Shown here one piece after another: positions 36,826-51,458 of a DNA stretch of 64,000 nucleotides (position 1 is its first letter; each line of letters begins with the position of its first letter). The DNA is from Hippophae tibetana. Taxonomy: Eukaryota > Streptophyta > Magnoliopsida > Rosales > Elaeagnaceae. A model generated the notes under the pieces. It was not told where the DNA came from. It saw only the letters and a program-made list of their open reading frames with translations, and searched no databases. The stretch covers positions 53,023,627 to 53,087,626 of the forward strand of contig CM072803.1 in NCBI GenBank assembly GCA_037013495.1. Reading direction: 5' to 3'. Made by a program: the position numbers and the translations under genes.

Positions 36826-39800
36826 TCGTTCAAATTTTATTACCTCTCCTCCAAAGGGAAGAAGGTGATGGCTAGAGGTGGTTTTAGACATTATTAGGTA
36901 ACTTCTTGGTACGTAGCCTTAAATATATCCATAGGAGATAAGCGTAATATTTCCAATTTTTTTTATTTGCTTCTTGCTCATAGAATGGCTTTTGTAAACT
37001 AGATTCTTAGGAGGAAAGACATAACCAAATTTAATTTCAATACAGTGCATTCCAACACAACGAGAATAACTTATAAACTAATTGAGAATATTGATGTCAT
37101 GAAAGAGTTAAAAATGAGAAATATTGTTCTTTTATACGAAATAAGGAACAAAATTTCAAACGTTTCATTGTTTTGAATTTCAAGTCGTAATAAATTCCAT
37201 TTAAATATATCATAATTATAATGATAAAGAATTTGGATTATTTATTCAGCAACATATTATTTGTAAAATAGAAATGAGAAAATGTTTAAGTTTTCTTTTC
37301 CACTTAATTATTTTTCCCAATATTCTATCATTATTTTGTTTCCTTCTTAAGTCTTAATTCCCACCACAATCAAATTCATTCAAATTTTATTACCTCTTCT
37401 CCCAAGGGAAAATGGTGATGGCTAGAGGTGGTTTTAGACATTATTTGGTAACTTCTTGGTACGTAGCATGAACCATTCCCATAGAGGATTATCATAATAT
37501 TTCCAATCTTATTTCATTGCTTCTTACCCATAGAATGGGTTTAAAAATCAAGATTCTTAGGAGGAAAGAGATAACCAAATTTAATTTCAATACAGTGCAT
37601 TCCAACACAACCAGAATAACTTATAAACTAATTGAGAATATTGATGTCATGAAAGAGTTAAAAATGAGAAATATTGTTCTCTTATACGAAATAAGGAACA
37701 AAATTTCAAACGTTTCATTGTTTAGAATTTCAAGTCGTAATAAATTTCATTTAAATATATTATAATTATAATGGTAAAAAATTTGCAGTATTTATTCAGC
37801 AACAAATTATTTGTAAAATAGAAATGAGAAAATGTTTAAGTTTTCTTTTCCACTTATTTCTTTTTCCCAATATTCTATCATTATTTTGTTTCCTTATTAA
37901 GTCTTAATTCCCACCACAATCAAATTCGTTCAAATTTTATTACCTCTCCTCCAAAGGGAAAAAGGTGATGGCTAGAGGTGGTTTTAGACATTATTTGGTA
38001 ACTTCTTGGTACGTAGCATTAAATATATCCATAGGAGATAAGCGTAATATTTCCAATTTTTTTTATTTGCTTCTTGCTCATAGAATGGCTTTTGTAAACT
38101 AGATTCTTAGGAGGAAAGACATAACCAAATTTAATTTCAATACAGTGCATTCCAACACAACGAGAATAACTTATAAACTAATTGAGAATATTGATGTCAT
38201 GAAAGAGTTAAAAATGAGAAATATTGTTCTTTTATACGAAATAAGGAACAAAATTTCAAATGTTTCATTGTTTGGAATTTCAAGTCGTAATAAATTCCAT
38301 TTAAATATATCATAATTATAATGATAAAGAATTTGGATTATTTATTCAGCAACATATTATTTGTAAAATAGAAATGAGAAAATGTTTAATTTTCTTTTCC
38401 ACTTATTTATTTTTCCCAATATTCTATCATTATTTTGTTTCCTTCTTAAGTCTTAATTCCGAGCACAATCAAATTCATTCAAATATTATTACCTCTTCTC
38501 CCAAGGGAAAATGGTGATGGCTAGAGGTGGTTTTAGACATTATTTGGTAACTTCTTCGTACGTAGCATGAACCATTCCCATAGAGGATTATCATAATATT
38601 TCCAATCTTATTTCATTGCTTCTTACCCATAGAATGGGTCTCAAAATCTAGATTCTTAGGAGGAAAGAGATAACCAAATTTAATTTCAATACAGTGCATT
38701 CCAACACAACCAGAATAACTTATAACTAAATTGAGAATATTGATGTTATAAAAGAGTTAAAAATGAGAAATATTGTTCTCTTATACGAAATAATGAAAAA
38801 AATTTCAAACGTTTCATAGTTTTACATTTCAAGTCCTAATAAATTTTATTTAAATATATCATAATTATAATGATAAAACATTTGGAGTATTTATTCAGCA
38901 ACAAATTATTTCTAAAATTGAAATGAGAAAATGTTGAAGTTTTCTTTTCACTTATTTATTTTTCCCAATATTCTATCATTATTTTGTTTCATTCGTTAGT
39001 CTAAATTCCAACCAAAATCAAATTAATTCCAATATTTCTCCCTCTTCTCCCAAGGAAAAAGGTGATGGCTAGAGGTGGTTTTAGACATTATTTGGTAACT
39101 TCTTGGTACGTAACATTAACCATATCCATAGGAGATAAGCATAATATTTCCAATCTTATTTATTTGCTCCTTACTCATAAAATGGGTTTTGTAAACTAGC
39201 TTCTTAGGACGAAAGAGATAACCAAATTTAATTTCAATATAGTGCATTCCAACACAAAAAGAATAACTTATAAATAAATTGAGAATATTGATGTCATGAA
39301 AGAGTTAAAAATGAGAAATATTGTTCTCTTATACGAAATAAGGAACAAAATTTCAAACATTTCATTGTTTTGAATTTCAAGTCGTAATAAATTCCATTTA
39401 AATATATCATAATTATAATGATAGAGTATTTGGTTTATTTATTCAGCAACAAATTATTTGTAAAATAGAAATGAGAAAATGTTTAAGTTTTCTTTTCCAC
39501 TTATTTATTTTTCCCAATATTCTATCATTATTTTGTTTCCTTCTTAAGTGTTAATTCCCAACACAATCAAATTCATTCAAATTTTATTACCTCTTCTCCC
39601 AAGGGAAAATGGTGATGGCTAGAGGTGGTTTTAGACATTATTTGGTAACTTCTTGGTACGTAGCATGAACCATTCCCATAGAGGATTATCATAATATTTC
39701 CAATCTTATTTCATTGCTTCTAACCCATAGAATGGGTTTCAAAATCTAGATTCTTAGGAGGAAAGAGATAACCAAATTTAATTTCAATACAGTGCATTCC

Positions 39801-41768
39801 AACACAACCAGAATAACTTATAAATGAATTGAGAATATTGATGTCATGAAAGAGTTAAAAATGAGAAATATTTTCTCTTACACGAAATAATGAAAAAAAT
39901 TTCAAACATTTTAATGTTTTACATTTCAAGTCCTAATAAATTTTATTTAAATATATCATAATTATAATGATAAAACATTTGGAGTATTTATTCAGCAACA
40001 AATTATTTCTAAAATTTAAATGAGAAAATGTTGAAGTTTTCTTTTCACTTATTTATTTTTCCCAATATTCTATCATTATTTTGTTTCATTCGTTAGTCTA
40101 AATTCCAACCAAAATCAAATTAATTCAAATATTTCTCCCTCTTCTCCCAAGGGAAAAAGGTGATGGCTAGAGGTGGTTTTAGACATTATTTGGTAACTTC
40201 TTGGTACGTAACATTAACCATATCCATATGAGATAAGCATAATATTTCCGATCTTATTTATTTGCTCCTTACTCATAAAATGGGTTTTGTAAACTAGATT
40301 CTTAGGAGGAAAGAGATAACCAAATTTAATTTCAATATAGTGCATTCCAACACAAACAGAATAACTTATAAATAAATTGAGAATATTGATGTCATGAAAG
40401 AGTTAAAAATGAGAAATATTGTTCTCTTATACGAAATAAGGAACAAAATTTCAAACGTTTCATTGTTTTGAATTTCAAGTCGTAATAAATTCCATTTAAA
40501 TATATCATAATTATAATGATAGAGTATTTGGTTTATTTATTCAGCAACAAATTATTTGTAAAATAGAAATGAGAAAATGTTTAAGTTTTCTTTTCCACTT
40601 ATTTATTTTTCCCAATATTCTATCATTATTTTGTTTCCTTCTTAAGTGTTAATTCCCACCACAATCAAATTCATTCAAATTTTATTACCTCTTCTCCCAA
40701 GGGAAAATGGTGATGGCAAGAGGTGGTTTTAGACATTATTTGGTAACTTCTTGGTAAGTAGCATGAACCATTCCCATAGAGGATTATCATAATATTTCCA
40801 ATCTTATTTCATTGCTTCTTACCCATAGAATGGGTTTCAAAATCTAGATTCTTAGGAGGAAAGAGATAACCAAATTTAATTTCAATACAGTGCATTCCAA
40901 CACAACCAGAATAACTTATAAATGAATTGAGAATATTGATGTCATGAAAGAGTTAAAAATGAGAAATATTTTCTCTTACACGAAATAATGAAAAAAATTT
41001 CAAACATTTTAATGTTTTACATTTCAAGTCCTAATAAATTTTATTTAAATATATCATAATTATAATAATAAAACATTTGGAGTATTTATTCAGCAACAAA
41101 TTATTTCTAAAATTTAAATGAGAAAATGTTGAAGTTTTCTTTTCACTTATTTATTTTTCCCAATATTCTATCATTATTTTGTTTCATTCGTTAGTCTAAA
41201 TTCCAACCAAAATCAAATTAATTCAAATATTTCTCCCTCTTCTCCCAAGGGAAAAAGGTGATGGCTAGAGGTGGTTTTAGACATTATTTGGTAACTTCTT
41301 GGTACGTAACATTAACCATATCCATATGAGATAAGCATAATATTTCCAATCTTATTTATTTGCTCCTTACTCATAAAATGGGTTTTGTAAACTAGATTCT
41401 TAGGAGGAAAGAGATAACCAAATTTAATTTCAATATAGTGCATTCCAACACAAACAGAATAACTTATAAATAAATTGAGAATATTGATGTCATGAAAGAG
41501 TTAAAAATGAGAAATATTGTTCTCTTATACGAAATAAGGAACAAAATTTTAAACGTTTCATTGTTTTGAATTTCAAGTCGTAATAAATTCCATTTAAATA
41601 TATCATAATTATAATGATAAAGAATTTGGTTTATTTATTCAGCAACAAATTATTTGTAAAATAGAAATGAGAAAATGTTTAAGTTTTCTTTTCCACTTAT
41701 TTATTTTTCCCAATATTCTATCATTATTTTGTTTCCTTCTTAAGTGTTAATTCCCACCACAATCAAAT
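36826..41768. repeat. Dimer array, period ~1098 bp
   Basis: Alternating monomer types start near 36826, 37377, 37927, 38476, 39028, 39572, 40122, 40670 and 41220. Odd members start with TTCGTTC or ATTAATTC blocks and carry TTTTGTAAACTAG. Even members carry GGGAAAATGGTGATGG and AGAGGATTATCATAATATT. The last units, 39028, 40122 and 41220, are near-identical: TTTTCTCTTACACG recurs at about 39870 and 40968, and CTTAAGTGTTAATTCCC at 39544 and 40642. The earlier units differ more. The odd monomer type changes between 37927 and 39028, so the dimer was not copied as one clean unit throughout. Confidence 0.8.
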
Positions 41769-43417
41769 TCATTCAAATTTTATTACCTCTTCTCCCAAGG
41801 GAAAATGGTGATGGCTAGAGGTGGTTTTAGACATTATTTGGTAACTTCTTGTTACGTAGCATGAACCATTCCCATAGAGGATTATCATAATATTTTCAAT
41901 CTTATTTCGTTGCTTCCTACGCATAGTATAGGTTTCAAAAACAAGATTCTTAGGAGGAAAGACACAACCAAATTTAATTTCAATACGGTGCATTCTAACA
42001 CAACCAGAATAACTTATAAACAAATTGAGAATACTGATGTCATAAATGAGTTAAAAATGAAAAATATTAATCTCTTATACGAAAAAATGAACAAAATTTC
42101 AAACGTTTTATAGTGTTACATTTCAAGTCGTAATAAATTCCATTTAAATATATCATAATTATAATGATAAAAAATTAGGAGTATTTATTGCGCCACAAAT
42201 TATTTGTAAAATAGAAATGAGAAAATGTTTAAGTTTTCTTTTCCACTTATTCATTTTTCCCAATATTCTATCATTATTTTGTTTCCTTCTTAAGTCTTAA
42301 TTCCCATCATAATTAAATTCAATAAAATTTTATTACCTCTTCTCTCAAGGGAAAAAGGTGATGGCTAGAGGTGGTTTTAGACATTATTTGGTAAATTCTT
42401 GTTTCGTAGCATGAACCATTGCCATAAAGGATAAGCATAATATTTCAAATCTTATTTCCTTACTTCTTACTCATAGAATGCGTTTCAAAAACAAGATTCG
42501 TAAGAGGAAAGACACAACCAAATTTAATTTCAATACGGTGCATTCTAACACAACCAGAATAACTTATAAACAAATTGAGAATACTGATTTCATAAATGAG
42601 TTAAAAATGAAAAATATTAATCTCTTATACGAAAAAATGAACAAAATTTCAAATGTTTTATAGTGTTACATTTCAAGTCGTAATAAATTCCATTTAAATA
42701 TATCATAATTATAATGATAAAAAATTAGGAGTATTTATTGCGCCACAAATTATTTGTAAAATAGAAATGAGAAAATGTTTAAGTTTTCTTTTCCACTTAT
42801 TCATTTTTCCCAATATTCTATCATTATTTTGTTTCCTTCTTAAGTCTTAATTCCCATCATAATTAAATTCAATAAAATTTTATTACCTCTTCTCTCAAGG
42901 GAAAAAGGTGATGGCTAGAGGTGGTTTTAGACATTATTTGGTAAATTCTTGTTTCGTAGCATGAACCATTGCCATAAAGGATAAGCATAATATTTCAAAT
43001 CTTATTTCCTTACTTCTTACTCATAGAATGCGTTTCAAAAACAAGATTCGTAAGAGGATAGACACAACCAAATTTAATTTCAATACGGTGCATTCTAACA
43101 CAACCATAATAACTTATAAACAAGTTGAGAATATTGATGTCATAAATGAGTTAAAAATGAAAAATATTAATCTCTTATACGAAAAAATGAACAAAATTTC
43201 AAACGTTTCATAGTGTTACATTTCAAGTCGTAATAAATTACATATAAATATATCATAATTATAATGATAAAAAATTTGGAGTATTTATTCCGCCACAAAT
43301 TATTTGCAAAATAGAAATGAGAAAATGTTTAAGTTTTCTTTTCCACTTATTCATTTTTCCCAATATTCTATCATTATTTTGTTTCCTTCTTAAGTCTTAA
43401 TTCCCACCATAATTAAA
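41769..43417. repeat. Single-monomer tandem duplication block
   Basis: Monomers start near 41769, 42318 and 42868. The 42318 and 42868 monomers are almost the same from their starts to about 43050: both have CCCATCATAATTAAATTC and TTGTTTCGTAGCATG, and the offset is 550. They separate after AAGAGGAAAGAC against AAGAGGATAGAC. The spacer TATTGCGCCACAAATT is shared between about 42188 and 42738 but is ATTCCGCC near 43288. The result is a clear one-monomer duplication embedded in an array otherwise built of dimers and longer units. Confidence 0.75.
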
Positions 43418-46162
43418 TTCATTTAAATTTTATTACCTCTTCTGTCAAGGGAAAAGGTGATGGCTAGAGGTGGTTTTAGACATTATTTGGTAAATTCTTG
43501 TTTCGTAGCCTGAACCATTGCCATAAAGGATAAGCATAATATTTCCAATCTTATTTCCTTACTTCTTACTCATAGAATGCGTTTCAAAAACAAGATTCTT
43601 AAGAGAAAAGACAAATCCTAATTTAATTTCAATACGGTGCATTCTAACACAACCAGAATAACTTTTAAATAAGTTGAGAATATTGATGTCATAAATGAGT
43701 TAAAAATGAGAAATATTGATCTCTTATTCAAAATAATTGACAACATTTCAAACGTTTCATAGTTTTACATTTGAAGTCGTAATAAATTACATATAAATAT
43801 ATCATAATTATAATGATAAAAAATTTGGAGTATTTATTCAGTAACAAATTATTTGTAAAATAGAAATGATAAAATGTTTAAGTTTTCTTTTCACTTATTT
43901 ATTTTTCCCAATATTCTATCTTTATTTTGTTTCCTTCTTAAGTCTTAATTCACACCACAATCAAATTCATTCAAATTTTATTACCTCTTCTCCCAAGGGA
44001 AATTGGTGATGCCTAGAGGTGGTTTTTGACATTATTTGGTAACTTCTTGTTACGTAGCATGAACCATTGCCATAGAGGATTATCATAATATTTCCAATCT
44101 TTTTTCGTAGCTTCTTACGCATAGAATAGCTTTCAAAAACAAGATTCTTAGGAGGAAAGACACAACCAAATTTAATTTCAATACGGTGCATTCTAACACA
44201 ACCATAATAACTTATAAAAAAGTTGAGAATATTGATGTCATAAATGAGTTAAAAATGAGAAATATTGATCTCTTATACGAAATAATGAACAAAATTTCAA
44301 ACGTTTCATAGTTTTACATTTAAAGTCGTAATAAATTCCATTTAAATATTCATAATTATAATGATAAAATATTTGGGGTATTTATTCACCCATAAATTAT
44401 TTTTAAAATAGAAATAAGAAAATATTTAAGTTTTTTTTTCCACTTATTTATTTTTACCAATATTCTATCATTATTTTGTTTCCTTCTTAAGTCTTAATTC
44501 CCACCATAATTAAATTCATTTAAATTTTATTACCTCTTCTCCCAAGGGAAAAAGGTGATGGCTAGAGGTGGTTTTAGACAATATTTGGTAACTTCTTGGT
44601 ACGTAGCATTAACCATTGCCATAAAGGATAAACATAATATTTCCAATCTTATTTATTTGCTTCTTACTCATAAAATGCGTTTCAAAAACAAGATTCTTAA
44701 GAGAAAAGACAAAACCTAATTTAATTTCAATACGGTGCATTCTAACACAACCAGAATAACTTTTAAATAAGTTGAGAATATTGATGTCATAAATGAGTTA
44801 AAAATGAGAAATATTGATCTCTTATTCAAAATAATGAACAACATTTCAAATGTTTCATAGTTTTACATTTGAAGTCGTAATAAATTACATATAAATATAT
44901 CATAATTATAATGATAAAAAATTTGGAGTATTTATTCAGTAACAAATTATTTGTAAAATAGAAATGATAAAATGTTTAAGTTTTCTTTTCACTTATTTAT
45001 TTTTCCCAATATTCTATCTTTATTTTGTTTCCTTCTTAAGTCTTAATTCACACCACAATCAAATTCATTCAAATTTTATTACCTCTTCTCCCAAGGGAAA
45101 TTGGTGATGCGTAGAGGTGGTTTTCGACATTATTTGGTAACTTCTTGTTACGTAGCATGAACCATTACCATAGAGGATTATCATAATATTTCCAATCTTT
45201 TTCCGTAGCTTCTTATGCATAGAATAGCTTTCAAAAACAAGATTCTTAGGAGGAAAGACACAACCAAATTTAATTTCAATACGGTGCATTCTAACACAAC
45301 CATAATAACTTATAAACAAGTTGAGAATATTGATGTCATAAATGAGTTAAAAATGAGAAATATTGATCTCTTATAAGAAATAATGAACAAAATTTCAAAC
45401 GTTTCATAGTTTTACATTTCAAGTCGTAATAAATTCCATTTAAATATTCATAATTATAATGATTAAAAATTTGGAGTATTTATTTACCCACAAATTATTT
45501 GTAAAATAGAAATTAGAAAATGTTTAAGGTTTCTTTTCCACTTATTTATTTTTCCCAATATTCTATCTTTATTTTGTTTCCTTCTTAAGTCTTAATTCAC
45601 ACCACAATCAAATTCATTCAAATTTTATTACCTCTTCTCCCAAGGGAAATTGGTGATGCCTAGAGGTGGTTTTTGACATTATTTGGTAACTTCTTGTTAC
45701 GTAGCATGAACCATTGCCATAGAGGATTATCATAATATTTCCAATCTTTTTTCGTAGCTTCTTACGCATAGAATAGCTTTCAAAAACAAGATTCTTAGGA
45801 GGAAAGAGATAACCAAATTTAATTTCAATACAATGCATTCCAACACAACCAGAATAACTTATAAATAAATTGAGAATATTGATTTCATGAAAGAGTTAAA
45901 AATGAGAAATATTGTTCTCTTATACAAAATAATGAACAAAATTTCAAACGTTTCATAGTTTTGAATTTCAAGTCGTAATAAATTCCATTTAAATATTCAT
46001 AATTATAATGATAAAAAATTTGGAGTATTTATTTACCCATAAATTATTTGTAAAATAGAAATTAGAAAATGTTTAAGGTTTCTTTTCCACTTATTTATTT
46101 TTCCCAATATTCTATCATTATTTTGTTTCCTTCTTATGTCTTAATTCCCACCACAATCAAAT
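43418..46162. repeat. Dimer-related block (monomers near 43418-45614)
   Basis: Monomers start near 43418, 43967, 44516, 45065 and 45614. The 43967 and 45065 monomers share GGGAAATTGGTGATGC and AATAGCTTTCAAAAAC at an offset of 1098, and 43418 pairs with 44516 through AAGAGAAAAGACAAA. Monomer 45614 has the same front as 43967 but a different rear (GAGATAACC, CAATGCATTCC), the front-rear combination later seen in the d-type monomers of the right-hand domain. It is therefore a plausible link or ancestor for that domain. Confidence 0.65.
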
Positions 46163-49100
46163 TCATTCAAATTTTATTACCTCTTCTCCCAAGGGAAATT
46201 GGTGATGGCTAGAGGTGGTTTTCGACATTATTTGGTAACTTCTTGTTACGCAGCATGAACCATTGCCATAGAGGATAAGCATAATATTTCCAATCTTATT
46301 TCCTTGCTTCTTACTCATAGTATGCGTTTCAAAAACTAGATTTTTAGGAGGAAAGACACAACCAAATTTAATTTGAATACGGTCCATTCTAACACAACCA
46401 AAATAACTTTTAAATAAGTTGAGAATATTGATGTCATAAATGAGTTAAAAATGAGAAATATTGATCTCTTATACGAAATAATGAACAAAATTTCAAACGT
46501 TTCATAGTTTTACATTTCAAGTCGTAATAAATTCCATATAAATATATCATAATTATAATGATAAACAATTTGGAGTATTTATTCACCCACAAATTATTTA
46601 TAAAATAGAAATTAGAAAATGTTTAAGTTTTCTTTTCACTTATTTATTTTTTCCCAATATTCTATCATTATTTTGTTTCCTTCTTAAGTCTTAATTCCCA
46701 CCACAATCAAATTCATTCAAATTTTATTACCTCTTCTCCCAAGGGAAAAAGGTGATGGCTAGAGGTTGTTTTAGACATTATTTGGTAACTTCTTGGTACG
46801 TAGCATTAACGATATCCATAGGAGATAAGCATAATATTTCCAATCTTATTTATTTGCTTCTTACTCATAAAATGTATTTTGTAAACTAGATTCTTTGGAG
46901 GAAAGAGATAACAAATTTAATTTCAATACAGTGCATTCCAACACAACCAGAATAACTTATAAATAAATTAAGAATATTGATGTCATGAAAGAGTTAAAAA
47001 TGAGAAATATTTTTCTCTTATACGAAATAATGAACAAAATTTCAAACGTTTCATAGTTTTGAATTTCAAGCCGTAATAAATTCCATTTAAATATATCATA
47101 ATTATAATTATAAAAAATTTGGAGTATTTATTGAGCAACAAATTATTTGTAAAATAGAAATGAGAAAATGTTTAAGTTTTCTTTTCACTTATTTATTTTT
47201 CCCAATATTCTATCATTATTTTTTTTTCCTTCTTATGTCTTAATTCCCACCATAATCAAATTCATTCAAATTTTATTACCTCTTCTCCCAAGGGAAATTG
47301 GTGATGGCTAGAGGTGGTTTTCGACATTATTTGGTAACTTCTTGTTACGCAGCATGAACCATTGCCATAGAGGATAAGCATAATATTTCCAATCTTATTT
47401 CCTTGCTTCTTACTCATAGTATGCGTTTCAAAAACTACATTCTTAGGAGAAAAGACACAACCAAATTTAATTTCAATACGGTCAATTCTAACACAACCAA
47501 AATAACTTTTAAATAAGTTGAGAATATTGATTTCATAAATGAGTTAAAAATGAGAAATATTGATCTCTTATACGAAATAATGAACAAAATTTCAAACGTT
47601 TCATAGTTTTACATTTCAAGTCGTAATAAATTCCATATAAATATATCATAATTATAATGATAAACAATTTGGAGTATTTATTCACTCACAAATTATGTGT
47701 AAAATAGAAATGAGAAAATGTTTAAGTTTTCTTTTCCATTTATTTATTTTTCCTTATATTCTCTCATTATTTTTTTTCCTTCTTAAGTCTTAATTCCCAC
47801 CACAATCAAATTCATTCAAATTTTATTACCTCTTCTCCAAGGGAAATTGGTGATGGCTAGGGGTGGTTTTCGACATTATTTGGTAACTTCTTGTTACGTA
47901 GCATGAACCATTGCCATAGAGGATTATCATAATATTTCCAATCTTTTTTCGTAGCTTCTTACGCATAGAATAGCTTTCAAAAACAAGATTCTTAGGAGGA
48001 AAGATATAACCAAATTTAATTTCAATACAATGCATTCCAACACAACCAGAATAACTTATAAATAAATTGAGAATATTGATTTCATGAAAGAGTTAAAAAT
48101 GAGAAATATTGTTCTCTTATACAAAATAATGAACAAAATTTCAAACGTTTCATAGTTTTGAATTTCAAGTCGTAATAAATTCCATTTAAATATTCATAAT
48201 TATAATGATAAAAAATTTGTAGTATTTATTGACCCACAAATTATTTGTAAAATAGAAATTAGAAAATGTTTAAGGTTTCTTTTCCACTTATTTATTTTTC
48301 ACAATATTCTATCATTATTTTGTTTCATTCTTAAGTCTTAATTCCCACCATAATCAAATTAATTCAAATTTTATTACCTCTTCTCCCTAGGGAAAAAGGT
48401 GATGACTAGAGGTGGTTTTTGAGATTATTTGGTAACTTCTTAGTACGTAGCATTAACCATATCCATAAGAGATAAGCCTAATATTTCCAATCTTATTTAT
48501 TTGCTTCTTACTCATCAAATGTGTTTTATAAACTAGATTCTTAGGAAGAAAGAGATAACCAAATTTAATTTCAATACAGTGCATTCCAACACAACCAGAA
48601 TAATTTATAAATAAATTGAGAATATTGATGTTATGAAAGAGTTAAAAATGAGAAATATTGTTCTCTTATACAAAATAATGAACAAAATTTCAAACGTTTC
48701 ATAGTTTTGAATTTCAAGTCGTAATAAATTCCATTTAAATATATCATATTTATGATGATAAAACATTTGGAGTATTTATTCACCCACAAATTATACGTAA
48801 AATAGAAATGAGAAAATGTTTAAATTTTCTTTTCCACTTATTTATTTTTCCCAATATTCTATCATTATTTTGTTTCATTCGTAAGTCTTAATTCCCACCA
48901 AAATCAAATTAATTCAAATATTTCTCCCTCTTCCCCAAGGGAAAAAGGTGACGGCTAGAGGTGGTTTTAGACATTATTTGGTAACTTCCTGTTACGTAGC
49001 ATGAACCATTTCTATAGGGGATAAGATAATATTTCCAGTCTTATTTATTTGCTTCTTACTCATAAAATGGGTTTTGTAAACCTGATTCTTAGGAGGAAAG

Positions 49101-51458
49101 AGATAACCAAATTTAATTTCAATACAATGCATTCTAACACAACGAGAATAACTTATATATAAATTGAGAATATTGATGTTATGAAAGAGTTAAAAATGAG
49201 AAATATTTTTCTCTTATACTAAATAATGAATAAAATTTCAAACATTTCATAGTTTTGAATTTGAAGCCGTAATAAATTCTATTTAAATATATCATAATTA
49301 TAATGATAAAAAATTTGGAGTATTTATTCAGCAACAAATTATTTGTAAAATAGAAATGAGAAAATGTTTAAGTTTTCTTTTCCACTTATTTATTTTTCCC
49401 AATATTCTATCATTATTTTGTTTCATTTGTATGTCTTAATTCCCCCAAAATCAAATTAATTCAAATATTTCTCCCTCTTCCCCAAGGGAAAAACGTGATA
49501 GCTAGAGGTCGTTTTAGACATTATTTGGTAACTTCTTGGTACGTAGCATGAACCATATCCATAGGGGATAAGCATAATAATTCTAATCTTATTTCCTTGC
49601 TTCTTACTCATAGAATGCGTTTCAAAAACTAGATTCTTAGGACGAAAGACACATCCAAATTTAATTTCAATACGGTACATTCTAACACAACCAGAATAAC
49701 TTATAAATAAATTGAGAATATTGATGTCATGAAAGAGTTAAAAATGAGAAATATTGTTCTCTTATACAAAATAATGAACAAAATTTCAAACGTTTCATAG
49801 TTTTGAATTTCAAGTCGTAATAAATTCCATTTAAATATTCATAATTATAATGATAAAAAATTTGGAGTATTTATTCACGCACAAATTATTTGTAAAATAG
49901 AAATAAGAAAATTTTAAGTTTTCTTTTCCACTTATTTATTTTTCCCAATATTCTATCATTTTTTTGTTTCCTTCTTAAGTCTTAATTCCCACCACAATCA
50001 AATTAATTCAAATTTTATTATCTCTTCTCACAAGGGAAAAAGGTGATGGCTAGAGGTGGTTTTAGACATTATTTGGTAACTTCTTGGTATGTAGCATTAA
50101 CCATTGCCATAGAGGATAAGCATAATAATTCTAATCTTATTTCCTTGCTTCTTACTCATAGAATGCGTTTCAAAAACTAGATTCTTAGGACGAAAGACAC
50201 ATCCAAATTTAATTTCAATACGGTGCAATCTAACACAACCAGAATAACTTTTAAATAAATTGAGAATATTGATGTTATAAATGAGATAAAAATGAGAAAT
50301 ATTTATCTCTTATACGAAATAATGATCAAAATTTCAAACGTTTCATAGATTTATATTTCAAGTCGTAATAAATTCCATGTAAATATATCATAATTATAAT
50401 GATAAAAAATTTGGAGTATTTATTCACCCACAAATTATTTGTAAAATAGAAATGAGAAAATGTTTAAGTTTTCTTTTCCACTTATTTATTTTTCCCAATA
50501 TTCTATCATTATTTTGTTTCATTCGTAAGTCTTAATTCCCACCAAAATCAAATTAATTCAAATATTTCTCCCTCTTCCCCAAGGGAAAAAGGTGACGGCT
50601 AGAGGTGGTTTTAGACATTATTTGGTAACTTCCTGTTACGTAGCATGAACCATTTCTATAGGGGATAAGATAATATTTCCAGTCTTATTTATTTGCTTCT
50701 TACTCATAAAATGGGTTTTGTAAACCTGATTCTTAGGAGGAAAGAGATAACCAAATTTAATTTCAATACAGTGCATTCCAACACAACGAGAATAACTTAT
50801 ATATAAATTGAGAATATTGATGTCATGAAAGAGTTAAAAATGAGAAATATTTTTCTCTTATACGAAATAATGAATAAAATTCAAAACGTTTCATAGTTTT
50901 GAATTTCAAGCCGTAATAAATTCTATTTAAATATATCATAATTATAATGATAAAAAATTTGGAGTATTTATTCAGGAACAAATTATTTGTAAAATAGAAA
51001 TGAGAAAATGTTTAAGTTTTCTTTTCCCTTATTTATTTTTCCCAATATTTTATCATTATTTTGTTTCCTTCTTAAGTCTTAATTCCCACCACAATCAAAT
51101 TCATTCAAATTTTATTACCTCTTCTCCAAGGGAAATTGGTGATGGCTAGGGGTGGTTTTCGACATTATTTGGTAACTTCTTGTTACGTAGCATGAACCAT
51201 TGCCATAGAGGATTATCATAATATTTCCAATATTTTTTCGTAGCTTCTTACGCATAGAATAGCTTTCAAAAACAAGATTCTTAGGAGGAAAGAGATAACC
51301 AAATTTAATTTCAATACAATGCATTCCAACACAACCAGAATAACTTATAAATAAATTGAGAATATTGATGTCATGAAAGAGTTAAAAATGAGAAATATTG
51401 TTCTCTTATACAAAATAATGAACAAAATTTCAAACGTTTCATAGTTTTGAATTTCAAG
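46163..51458. repeat. Right-hand domain, first run (types a b c d e f g h/i f' d'/b)
   Basis: I label the monomer types by marker. a (46163) has GAATACGGTCC and a CAGCATG block. b (46713) has AGGTTGTTTT and AACGATATCC. c (47262) has ACGGTCAATTC. d (47814) has CTAGGGGTGG. e (48362) has TCCCTAGGGA. f (48910) has GTGACGGC. g (49456) has CGTGATAGC. The 50008 monomer is an h/i hybrid, 50556 is f', and 51105 is a d'/b hybrid. The 47071-50215 stretch repeats at 51459-54603 with a constant offset of 4388 (eight monomers). Confidence 0.8.
48393..48402. repeat. Perfect palindrome TCCCTAGGGA in e-type monomers
   Basis: Most monomers read TCCCAAGGGA here, a palindrome interrupted by AA. In e and e' monomers the centre is TA, giving a perfect 10-base palindrome. 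It recurs in the monomers near 48362, 52752, 58780, 60976, 62623 and 63720. It acts as a sub-family marker. The position given is approximate by a few bases. Confidence 0.6.
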
